A stretch of DNA of 5,187 nucleotides from CAYJLW01 sp964370965. GTDB lineage: Bacteria; Actinomycetota; Acidimicrobiia; UBA2766. Of the stretch, positions 1 to 5,187 are shown piece after piece. Numbering within the stretch: the stretch's first letter is position 1; every line of letters begins with the position of its first letter. The notes under the pieces are model-generated. The model did not search any database and was not told the origin of the DNA. It was given only the letters and a program-made list of their open reading frames with translations. The position numbers and the translations under genes are program-made. Location: the NCBI GenBank assembly GCA_964370965.1, contig CAYJLW010000131.1, positions 1 to 5,187 of the forward strand, in the 5' to 3' direction.

Positions 1-34
1 TTCGTCCCGGGTCCCCGCTGCTACAGGACAACGG

Positions 35-107
<73 letters not shown>

Positions 108-118
108 GCGGGACGGCC

Positions 119-124
119 AGTGTA
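119..124 (-). promoter_or_regulatory. Candidate -10 box of the tRNA-Ala gene
   Basis: The minus strand reads TACACT, which fits the TAnnnT form of a main-sigma -10 element. It lies 11 bases upstream of the first tRNA base, so transcription would begin a few bases before the mature 5' end and leave a short leader for RNase P. No convincing -35 hexamer is seen at 16-18 bases upstream. The assignment rests on the hexamer and its spacing alone. Confidence 0.5.
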
Positions 125-136
125 GCGCAGGTCGGC

Positions 137-163
137 GGGGGGACCCGGGGGTACGGGGTGGGG
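137..163 (+). other. G-quadruplex motif between acyltransferase gene and tRNA
   Basis: Four G runs of 6, 5, 4 and 4 bases are separated by loops ACCC, TAC and T, which fits the usual G3+N1-7 quadruplex pattern. It lies 12 bases beyond the stop of the minus-strand acyltransferase gene and just upstream of the tRNA -10 box. The G-rich strand is the template strand for both flanking minus-strand units, so the transcript here is C-rich and G-poor. That could favour pausing or Rho-type termination, but no classical hairpin plus U tract exists. Such motifs also arise by chance in very GC-rich DNA. Confidence 0.35.
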
Positions 164-174
164 CGGCGTCCTCG

Positions 175-1560
175 CTACGTGGCCTTCAGAACCTCGTCGA
201 AGCCTTCCTGCATGCACTCGAGGAGGAAGGCGTCGTCGGGGACGGCGGCGGGGTCGACGTTCAGGGTCACGCCGGCCTGGTCGAGGTAGCTCAGCAACGT
301 GAGGTTCGCGGCGGCGCCGCTGGGCGGGGCGAAGGCGAACATGCCCTGCACCCGGGCGCCGCCGAGGTACAGCGGGACGGGCGGGCCGGGGACGTTGCTG
401 GCGGTGAAGTCCACGTGCTTGAGCATGCCGCCGAAGATGGTGGTGAGGGCGGCGGTGGGGAGCTGGTTGAGGAAGAAGGCGATGCGGTCCACGTAGTTGT
501 TTGCCGGCTCGGCCCGCTCCCGGCGCACGATGTTGCGCATCGCCCGCATCCGCTCGTCAGGGTTCCCGCTGCGGACCGGGACCGGGAAGCGGGCGAGCAT
601 GATGTGGTTGCCCGGGTCGTTGGCGTGGGCTTCGTCGCGGAGGTTGATCGGCATCGTCATGCGGAGCTCGTCGGGGTCGGCGCCGTGGGCGAGGTGGTAG
701 CGGTGCCAGCCGGAAGACAGCGCCGCCACGAAGGCGTCGTTGAGCTTGCAGCCCGCCCGCTTCGCCGCCGCCTTTAGGTCCGGGAAGGGCACGGTGAGCG
801 CCTGGAACCGCAGGCGGGAGGACCGGTCGCGCATGATCGGGCTCATCGGTTCCCGGATCGGGGCCACGGCGCGGGCGACGGAGTCGAGGTCGGCGGTCCA
901 CTCCCGCAGCGTGCGCACCGGGCGGCGGGCGAAGTGCCCGGCGAGGTCGAGGCCGCGTCGCACGAGCGGGACGGCCCCGCGGGCGCCGCGGGTGAAGGAC
1001 TCCAGGGCGAGGTGCGGGGCGGAGTAGCGCTCGCCGTCGGGCTCGGCGAGGTCCTCCTCGGCGAGGTCGGCGTCCGCGGCGACGTCGAAGACCCGCTGCA
1101 TGAGCATGACGCCGCCCACGCCGTCGGTGACGGAGTGGTGGATCTTCTGGATGAGGGCGGCCTCCCCGTTGGCGAGGTCCTCGACGACGGTGAAGTGCCA
1201 CAGGGGCCGGGAACGGTCGAAGCCCACCATCGCGAGGGACGACGCCATGTCGAGCAGGGAGCGGAACGAACCGTCACCAGGGGCGCGGACCCACTGGAGG
1301 TGGCAGCGGATGTCGAAGTCCGGGTCGTAGGCCCACACCGGCGTCGAGAGGCCCAGGGGCGCCTGGAAGACACGCTGGCGGAGGCGCGGAATGACGAGTG
1401 CCGCCCTGCGGATCTTCTCCTCCACCCTTTCGCGGTCGGGCCCGCTGTCGAGAAGGGTGACCGCGGTGATCGTGGAGCGAAGTACCGGGTCCTTTTCGAC
1501 CCGCCACATGAGGGAGTCCTCGTAGCTCATGTGGCGATCGAAGTGGATCTCGTTGCTCAT
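175..1560 (-). CDS. Wax ester synthase / diacylglycerol acyltransferase (WS/DGAT)
   Basis: This 461-residue protein belongs to the bacterial bifunctional WS/DGAT family, whose members transfer an acyl group from acyl-CoA to a fatty alcohol or diacylglycerol and so make storage wax esters or triacylglycerol at the membrane or lipid-droplet surface. The catalytic HHxxxDG motif is present as HHSVTDG at residues 141-147. Other family landmarks are PLW (119-121), LNDAFVAALSSG (273-284), and SNVPGPP (388-394) in the C-terminal domain. Length is normal for the family. The ATG at 1560 is preceded by GGGGG five bases upstream. A second ATG at residue 11 (MSYEDSLMW) begins where many family proteins start but lacks a ribosome site. 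The gene ends 67 bases before the tRNA and lies 129 bases downstream of the secreted-protein gene. Acyl-acceptor preference cannot be read from sequence; paralogues are common in actinomycetes. Confidence 0.95.
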   Translation of the reverse strand: MSNEIHFDRHMSYEDSLMWRVEKDPVLRSTITAVTLLDSGPDRERVEEKIRRAALVIPRLRQRVFQAPLGLSTPVWAYDPDFDIRCHLQWVRAPGDGSFRSLLDMASSLAMVGFDRSRPLWHFTVVEDLANGEAALIQKIHHSVTDGVGGVMLMQRVFDVAADADLAEEDLAEPDGERYSAPHLALESFTRGARGAVPLVRRGLDLAGHFARRPVRTLREWTADLDSVARAVAPIREPMSPIMRDRSSRLRFQALTVPFPDLKAAAKRAGCKLNDAFVAALSSGWHRYHLAHGADPDELRMTMPINLRDEAHANDPGNHIMLARFPVPVRSGNPDERMRAMRNIVRRERAEPANNYVDRIAFFLNQLPTAALTTIFGGMLKHVDFTASNVPGPPVPLYLGGARVQGMFAFAPPSGAAANLTLLSYLDQAGVTLNVDPAAVPDDAFLLECMQEGFDEVLKAT

Positions 1561-1565
1561 CTTCG

Positions 1566-1570
1566 CCCCC
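1566..1570 (-). promoter_or_regulatory. Ribosome binding site of the acyltransferase gene
   Basis: The minus strand reads GGGGGCGAAG directly before the ATG at 1560, leaving five bases between the G run and the start codon. It is a G-rich, non-ideal Shine-Dalgarno sequence. No comparable site precedes the in-frame ATG ten codons later, so it favours the longer protein. Confidence 0.45.
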
Positions 1571-1596
1571 AGACGACGGCCGGCTGCGCGGGCCCC

Positions 1597-1625
1597 ATGG
1601 TATGCCTGCCAGGAGGCCGTGTCTC
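1597..1625 (-). promoter_or_regulatory. Candidate promoter of the acyltransferase gene
   Basis: On the minus strand GAGACA (1620-1625) matches four of six bases of TTGACA. After a 17-base spacer it is followed by TACCAT (1597-1602), a TAnnnT -10 element. Transcription would start near 1590 and give a leader of about 30 bases that includes the G-rich ribosome site. This suggests the acyltransferase can be transcribed independently of the upstream secreted-protein gene. The call is by eye. Confidence 0.4.
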
Positions 1626-1689
1626 CCCCCTCGCGGCCTCAAGCGCAGCGCCGTCGGAGTCGACGGGTGGGTGAGCTCCGCGTGGACAG

Positions 1690-3171
1690 TCAACGCCGCC
1701 CGGGCCGGCGGGCCCGTCTCACCCGCCGGACCCGCCGCCCTCGCCGCGGCGCGCGTCGCCGGCAGGTCTTTCGGCGGCCGTGGCGCAAACACGGCGGGGC
1801 AGGCGGGGGCGGTGCCGCGGAGGGCGGCGGGGTGGGGGGACCGGGGGGCGCCGGCGGCGGGGTGCGCGGGTCCGGCGACGTCCCGTCGCCGTCGAGGAGG
1901 ACTGCGCCGGACTGCGGGGGCAGCGTCACGTGTGTGACGAGCCGGTACGACAAGGTGCCGGTGGGCACCCCGGAGGCGGGCAGGGTGCCTCCACCTGAGA
2001 CCTCGAGGAGGCGACGGGTGCGGCCCAGGGCCACCTCACGGGTCGTGCCGGAGGGGTTCACCAGCACCTCGCCGTTGTCGAAGGCGCGCCGGTAGACGCC
2101 CGCCCCGGCGTCGTACATGGCGGCCGCCGATGCAGCCGGGCCTGTGAGCGGGGCGCCGATGGGGACGTCGTACTCCGGCCACCACTCCGGCTCGAGGTCG
2201 AGCTCGCTGTTCAAGAACGCGCGTGAGCCCTTCACGAGGAGGTAGGTGCCGAGGGCGAAGAGGCGGCCGCGGGTCCCGGAGGCGTAGGACTGCGCCAGGA
2301 CAGCCTTCCCCGAGCGGACGAGGCGGAGGACGCGGTCCACCTGCAGCGCCCAGTCCGAGGGGTCGAAGGGGCTGTCGTCGCCCCACTGTGCGAAGCCCTC
2401 GACCATGACGCCGTCCACCCCCGAGTAGTCGGTGGGGTCGCGGGTCGTGATCCATGCGCCCACGTTCGGGACGACGTGGTAACCGCCCACAGCGGTGGTC
2501 TGCATCCACTCCAGCCAGCGCCGGATGCGTCCCGCCCAGGCAGCCTCGAAGGTGGGGTCGTAGGCCGCCAGGGCGGGGGAGAAGAGGTCTGCACCCAAGT
2601 AGTTGGGGACGCTCAGGCTGTCCAGGAAGACGCCGTCGTCGTCGTTGCGCTGGAGCTGGCCGGCGACCTCGCCCGCCCACCACGAGCGGTACCCGGGGTC
2701 GTCGAGGTCCATCAGGTACCAGCCCCAGGCGCACATCAGCACCCGGGCCTGGCCCGCGTAGGGGAAGAACCACGACGCGGCCACGACGTCGTCGCCGGGC
2801 CACTCCGGGACCCAGGCGTCCCCGTCCACGATGCGGATCCAGTCGTCCGACGGGGAGCAGCCTCCGCTCGTGGGCCGGTAGCCGAGGCCGGCGCCGAGGC
2901 GGTAGTGCAGGACCAGGAAGGCCGGGTTGTGTCCCCGCAGGCGATCGGCGAGGGAGCGGGTGAGCTTCTGGGAGCCGGCGTAGTGCGTGGCGGCGAAGGC
3001 GGCCTGGGCGTCGGTCATCCACGGCGTGAGCTGGTCGTTGAAGACATGTACGCCGCGGGTCGTGTCCGGCCAGGGCCGGGGGTCGGCCCCGGCGGCTTCG
3101 GCGCCCGCGAGGCCCACGACAGCGGCGAGTGCGAGGGCGAGGCTGCGGCGGGCGGGACGGCGCATGCCCAT
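1690..3171 (-). CDS. Secreted putative glycoside hydrolase (GHL15-like) with Pro/Arg-rich tail
   Basis: The 493-residue product begins with MGMRRPARRS, a hydrophobic alanine/leucine core (11-20) and an AAGAD cleavage-like site near residue 29, so export by a Sec-type or possibly Tat-like signal peptide is likely. Residues ~38-425 resemble the hypothetical glycosyl hydrolase group GHL15, a TIM-barrel-type family of unproven activity. Barrel-strand-like segments include PAFLVLHYRLG (83-93), DDGVFLDS (178-185), YHVVPNVGAW (231-240) and GVMVEGF (254-260). By analogy D184 and E258 are candidate catalytic acids. The domain is rich in Trp and Tyr, as sugar-binding enzymes often are. Residues ~430-460 are a proline-rich linker, and 461-493 carry CLRHGRRKTC followed by an arginine-rich run. 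The start is uncertain: neither ATG at 3171 nor ATG at 3165 has a good ribosome site. Substrate is unknown, and family assignment is from remembered pattern. Confidence 0.75.
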   Translation of the reverse strand: MGMRRPARRSLALALAAVVGLAGAEAAGADPRPWPDTTRGVHVFNDQLTPWMTDAQAAFAATHYAGSQKLTRSLADRLRGHNPAFLVLHYRLGAGLGYRPTSGGCSPSDDWIRIVDGDAWVPEWPGDDVVAASWFFPYAGQARVLMCAWGWYLMDLDDPGYRSWWAGEVAGQLQRNDDDGVFLDSLSVPNYLGADLFSPALAAYDPTFEAAWAGRIRRWLEWMQTTAVGGYHVVPNVGAWITTRDPTDYSGVDGVMVEGFAQWGDDSPFDPSDWALQVDRVLRLVRSGKAVLAQSYASGTRGRLFALGTYLLVKGSRAFLNSELDLEPEWWPEYDVPIGAPLTGPAASAAAMYDAGAGVYRRAFDNGEVLVNPSGTTREVALGRTRRLLEVSGGGTLPASGVPTGTLSYRLVTHVTLPPQSGAVLLDGDGTSPDPRTPPPAPPGPPTPPPSAAPPPPAPPCLRHGRRKTCRRRAPRRGRRVRRVRRARRPGRR

Positions 3172-3197
3172 CCATCGGTCGCGGGGCCCGGTTCCCT

Positions 3198-3215
3198 GTA
3201 GGCCTTGGGACCTAC
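3198..3215. promoter_or_regulatory. Inverted repeat in the divergent intergenic region
   Basis: GTAGGCCTTGGGACCTAC has 5-base arms, GTAGG and CCTAC, around an 8-base centre. It lies 27 bases upstream of the secreted-protein start and about 80 bases upstream of the TAGACT box. It could be an operator for one or both divergent transcripts. The arms are short and could occur by chance. No clear -10 box for the minus-strand gene was found in this region. Confidence 0.2.
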
Positions 3216-3295
3216 GCCTGACATCCCGAACCTCGCACGGCGCCGGCCTCCGTATCCTCGCCCGGGGCCCCCCGAAGGCGTCCCGACCGCCTGGG

Positions 3296-3301
3296 TAGAC
3301 T
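3296..3301 (+). promoter_or_regulatory. -10 box of the hydrolase-hemH pair, leaderless type
   Basis: TAGACT fits the TAnnnT -10 element typical of actinobacterial main-sigma promoters. Only six bases (CCGCCA) separate it from the ATG at 3308. Transcription normally starts about six or seven bases after the -10 box, so the transcript would begin at or one base from the A of the ATG, and no ribosome site is present. No recognisable -35 hexamer is seen. Leaderless messages are common in Actinobacteria, which supports this start and a shared transcript for the next two genes. Confidence 0.6.
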
Positions 3302-3307
3302 CCGCCA

Positions 3308-4132
3308 ATGCACCCTGCCGCCGCCGCCGAGATCTCCGCGGCCGAGGGGCTCCCGGCCGAGGCCGAGCCCGGCTCTTACCACGTGGTCGAGCTGGGAGCA
3401 GGCGTCCCTGTCGTCTTCCTCCCTGATGTCGCCATGACGGCCGCTGCGTTCGACTCCGTCGCGGAGCGCCTCGCCGAGGACTACTGGACGGTAGCGGTGG
3501 ACCTCCCGGGGCACGGTCGTTCCGGGCCGCTGACGGAGGGCTCCGGCTTCGACGACGTCGTAGCGGACCTCGGGCTCCTGCTGGGCGACCTCGGGGTGGT
3601 CCCCGCCCATGTCGTGGGCCACGGCACGGGAGGGGCGCTCGCTCTCGCGCTCACCCTGGACTTCCCCGATGCCGTGAGCAGCCTCACCCTCGTTGCGGCC
3701 GACGTCAGCGCGGAGCCCCGACCGGGCGACCTCGACGCCGGTCTGGCCGCATGGGGGAGCGGCGACCGGGAGTTCGTCGACCTCGTCTTTCCGCAGCTCT
3801 TCTCACCCGGTTCCTTCACCGCCCAACCGGGTCTCGTCGTCGGTGAACGGGCCCGTTGGGACGCGCTGCGCGCCGCTCTCGTCGTCCCGCTCTGGGCGGC
3901 TCTCGCCCGGCGCCCCGACCTCGCCGAGCGTCTCGGGGAGATCGCTTGCCCGCTCCTCGTCGTCGGAGGTGCCGACGACGAGATCGTGGCGCCGGAGCGG
4001 CTCGGGGCTCTGGCGGCGGCGGTCCCCGGGGCCGGGCTCGTGGTGGTCCCGGCGGCCGGCCACGCCGTGGTCCTCGAGCAACCCGCCGCCGTCGTGGGCG
4101 CGTTGCGCCCCTTCCTGGACCGCCTGGCGTGA
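3308..4132 (+). CDS. Alpha/beta-hydrolase-fold protein lacking the nucleophilic serine
   Basis: This 274-residue, probably cytoplasmic protein has the full alpha/beta-hydrolase plan: strand VPVVFLP (33-39), VAVDLPGHGRSG (62-73), the nucleophile elbow VVGHGTGG (102-109), strand SSLTLVA (124-130), an acid turn GADDEIVAP (221-229, D224 the likely acid) and GHAVVLEQP (251-259, H252 the likely base). In active relatives the elbow reads GHSxGG. Here codon 106 is GGC, glycine, so the nucleophile is absent. The oxyanion-hole HG found near the first strand is replaced by PD (39-40). Hydrolysis by the standard mechanism is therefore unlikely, while the fold seems intact. The gene starts at a leaderless-type ATG and its TGA overlaps the GTG of hemH by four bases, which suggests co-expression with heme synthesis. 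Its function is unknown; a binding or accessory role, or an unusual chemistry, is possible. One A-to-G sequencing error at 3623 could also explain the missing Ser. Confidence 0.9.
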   Translation: MHPAAAAEISAAEGLPAEAEPGSYHVVELGAGVPVVFLPDVAMTAAAFDSVAERLAEDYWTVAVDLPGHGRSGPLTEGSGFDDVVADLGLLLGDLGVVPAHVVGHGTGGALALALTLDFPDAVSSLTLVAADVSAEPRPGDLDAGLAAWGSGDREFVDLVFPQLFSPGSFTAQPGLVVGERARWDALRAALVVPLWAALARRPDLAERLGEIACPLLVVGGADDEIVAPERLGALAAAVPGAGLVVVPAAGHAVVLEQPAAVVGALRPFLDRLA

Positions 4133-5106
4133 GGACGGCCGTCCTCCTCCTGAACCATGGCGCCGCGGACAGAGCGGCCGGCGTGGAGCTGTTCCTGCGC
4201 AACATCTTCTCGGACCGCGAGATCATCCGGCTGCCCGGCGGCGAGGGACTCCAGCGCGGGTTCGCCCGCCTGATCGGGCGTCGCCGGGCGCCCCGGGTGG
4301 CGCACCTCTACCGGTACATGGGGGGCGGCTCCCCCCTCGTGGGCTACATGCACGCCCAGGCTGCCGACCTCGCAGCGCGCCTCCCCGGCGTCGACGTCCG
4401 CATCGGCCTGCGGTACTACCCGCCCTACATCGGCGACGCCCTCGCCGCCGCCGTGGCCCTCGGCGCCCGGCGCGTCGTGGCCTTCCCCCAGTACCCGCAG
4501 TACTCCGCCACGACCGTCGGTTCCGTGCTCGCCGAGCTCGACCGGGCCAAGGGCCACGTGGCGGGTGCCGCCGGCCTCGACCACCGGGTCGTGGCGCCCT
4601 TCGGGGCGGATCCGAGGTACGTCGCTCTCCTTGCCGGCAGGCTGGCGCGTACGGTGGCCCTGGGCGCCCGGGATCCCGTCGTCGTCTTCAGCGCCCACTC
4701 CGTGCCCATGCGCTTCGTGGAGGCAGGCGACCCCTACCCCGGCGAGGTGGTCGCCCAGGCGGAGGCGGTCGCCGTGGCAGCGGGCCTGGCGACGTGGGAG
4801 GTGGGCTACCAGAGCCGCTCCGGGCCCGTGCGCTGGCTGGAGCCCGACACCGTGGCAGTCGTCGACCGGCTGATGGAGGAAGGGGCGCGGGACTTCGTCC
4901 TCGTCCCGATCTCCTTCGTGCAGGACCACCTCGAGACGCTCGTCGAGGCCGACGTGCAACTCGCCGCCCGCATCCACGCCGCGGGGGGGACGTTCACGCG
5001 TGTCCGCCCCGTGAACGCCACCCCCGCCTTTGCCGACTTGGGTGCCGCCCTCGTCCGGCGGGTGTGCGACGACCGGGAGCCGGGTGCGGGGGCGGGCGCG
5101 GAGTAG
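4129..5106 (+). CDS. hemH: Ferrochelatase
   Basis: Ferrochelatase inserts Fe2+ into a porphyrin near the end of heme synthesis. The 325-residue length is normal. Landmarks in order are VLLLNHGAAD (5-14), LFLRNIFSDREII (21-33), YMGGGSPL (63-70), GLRYYPPYIGDAL (93-105), PQYPQYSATTVGS (120-132), the signature FSAHSVP (187-193) with catalytic H190, GYQSRSGPVRWLEPDT (226-241), and SFVQDHLETLVEAD (262-275) with the conserved acid E269. The start is the GTG at 4129, because homology begins immediately there; it overlaps the upstream TGA as GTGA, and without a clear ribosome site coupled translation is likely. The only cysteine is C313, so no [2Fe-2S] ligand set is present. The FSD and YPQYS segments resemble protoporphyrin-type HemH rather than the coproporphyrin type of most Actinobacteria. 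The C-terminal DREPGAGAGAE is low complexity. No other heme gene is visible before the window ends. Confidence 0.95.
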   Translation: MRTAVLLLNHGAADRAAGVELFLRNIFSDREIIRLPGGEGLQRGFARLIGRRRAPRVAHLYRYMGGGSPLVGYMHAQAADLAARLPGVDVRIGLRYYPPYIGDALAAAVALGARRVVAFPQYPQYSATTVGSVLAELDRAKGHVAGAAGLDHRVVAPFGADPRYVALLAGRLARTVALGARDPVVVFSAHSVPMRFVEAGDPYPGEVVAQAEAVAVAAGLATWEVGYQSRSGPVRWLEPDTVAVVDRLMEEGARDFVLVPISFVQDHLETLVEADVQLAARIHAAGGTFTRVRPVNATPAFADLGAALVRRVCDDREPGAGAGAE

Positions 5107-5138
5107 GGGGAGTCCTAGCAGCGCCAACCACCCGAAGT

Positions 5139-5187
5139 GGGGGGGGGGGGGGGGGGGCGGCGCCGGGGGGGGGGGGCGCGCGCCCCG
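5139..5187. repeat. Poly-G low-complexity end, probable artefact
   Basis: A run of 19 G (5139-5157) is followed by CGGCGCC, a second run of 12 G (5165-5176) and a short GC-only end. No coding or regulatory signal is visible. Such runs at a sequence end are typical of no-signal G calls in two-colour short-read chemistry or of unresolved assembly. The bases from about 5139 on should not be trusted. Confidence 0.7.

Noticed and set aside
934..1674. A 246-codon plus-strand open frame opposite the acyltransferase gene
   Set aside because: It lies across the well-supported WS/DGAT gene, and its protein is low-complexity Val/Glu/Gly-rich sequence with no family signal.
1701..1716. Hairpin CGGGCCGGCGGGCCCG as a terminator of the secreted-protein gene
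   Set aside because: It lies inside the last codons rather than after the stop, has no following T tract on the transcribed strand, and short GC palindromes are expected by chance here.
2036..3175. A 379-codon minus-strand frame starting at ATG 3175
   Set aside because: It overlaps the secreted-protein gene in another frame and yields an Arg/Pro-rich product without motifs, whereas the chosen frame has a signal peptide and barrel-type motifs.
3856..4128. A longer N-terminus for ferrochelatase, reading upstream in the same frame
   Set aside because: The upstream part overlaps the hydrolase gene and reads as Arg/Gly/Pro-rich shadow sequence. Ferrochelatase similarity begins exactly at the GTG at 4129.
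3481..5127. A 548-codon open frame on the minus strand opposite the hydrolase and hemH
   Set aside because: It is antisense to two genes with clear family motifs, has no recognisable domain, and is the kind of long open shadow frame expected in very GC-rich DNA.
5128..5140. CCAC-CCGAA-GTGG hairpin as a terminator after hemH
   Set aside because: The stem is only four base pairs with no U tract, and it runs into the unreliable poly-G end.

Overview
The window is one stretch of very GC-rich bacterial DNA holding four protein genes and one tRNA gene, with almost no non-coding space. Three things point to an actinomycete-like host (Actinomycetota): the base composition, a wax ester synthase/diacylglycerol acyltransferase (a family abundant in that phylum), and a TAGACT -10 box placed so that transcription would start on the ATG. 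The ferrochelatase looks more like the protoporphyrin-type enzyme than the usual actinobacterial coproporphyrin type. A deep-branching class such as Acidimicrobiia or Thermoleophilia is therefore possible, but this is inference and cannot be settled from the window.

Layout: bases 1-1560 are read on the minus strand. They contain tRNA-Ala(GGC) with its own -10 box, a G-rich spacer that fits a quadruplex motif, and the acyltransferase gene with a plausible promoter. Bases 1690-3171, also minus strand, encode a secreted protein resembling the hypothetical glycosyl hydrolase group GHL15. It ends in a proline-rich linker and a Cys-flanked arginine-rich tail. A 136-base divergent intergenic region (3172-3307) follows. 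It carries the leaderless-type promoter of the plus-strand pair and a weak inverted repeat.

The plus-strand pair is an alpha/beta-hydrolase-fold protein (3308-4132) and ferrochelatase hemH (GTG start at 4129, stop at 5106). They overlap by four bases (GTGA) and are probably translationally coupled. The hydrolase-fold protein keeps the acid and histidine of the triad but has glycine in place of the nucleophilic serine, and its usual oxyanion-hole HG is also changed. It looks like a non-hydrolytic or repurposed member, and its coupling to the last step of heme synthesis is the most interesting point in the window. The last ~50 bases are long G runs that look like a sequencing or assembly artefact.

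The minus-strand genes do not form an evident pathway with the heme gene. No mobile element, CRISPR array or phage gene is visible, and no gene-free stretch exceeds 300 bases.
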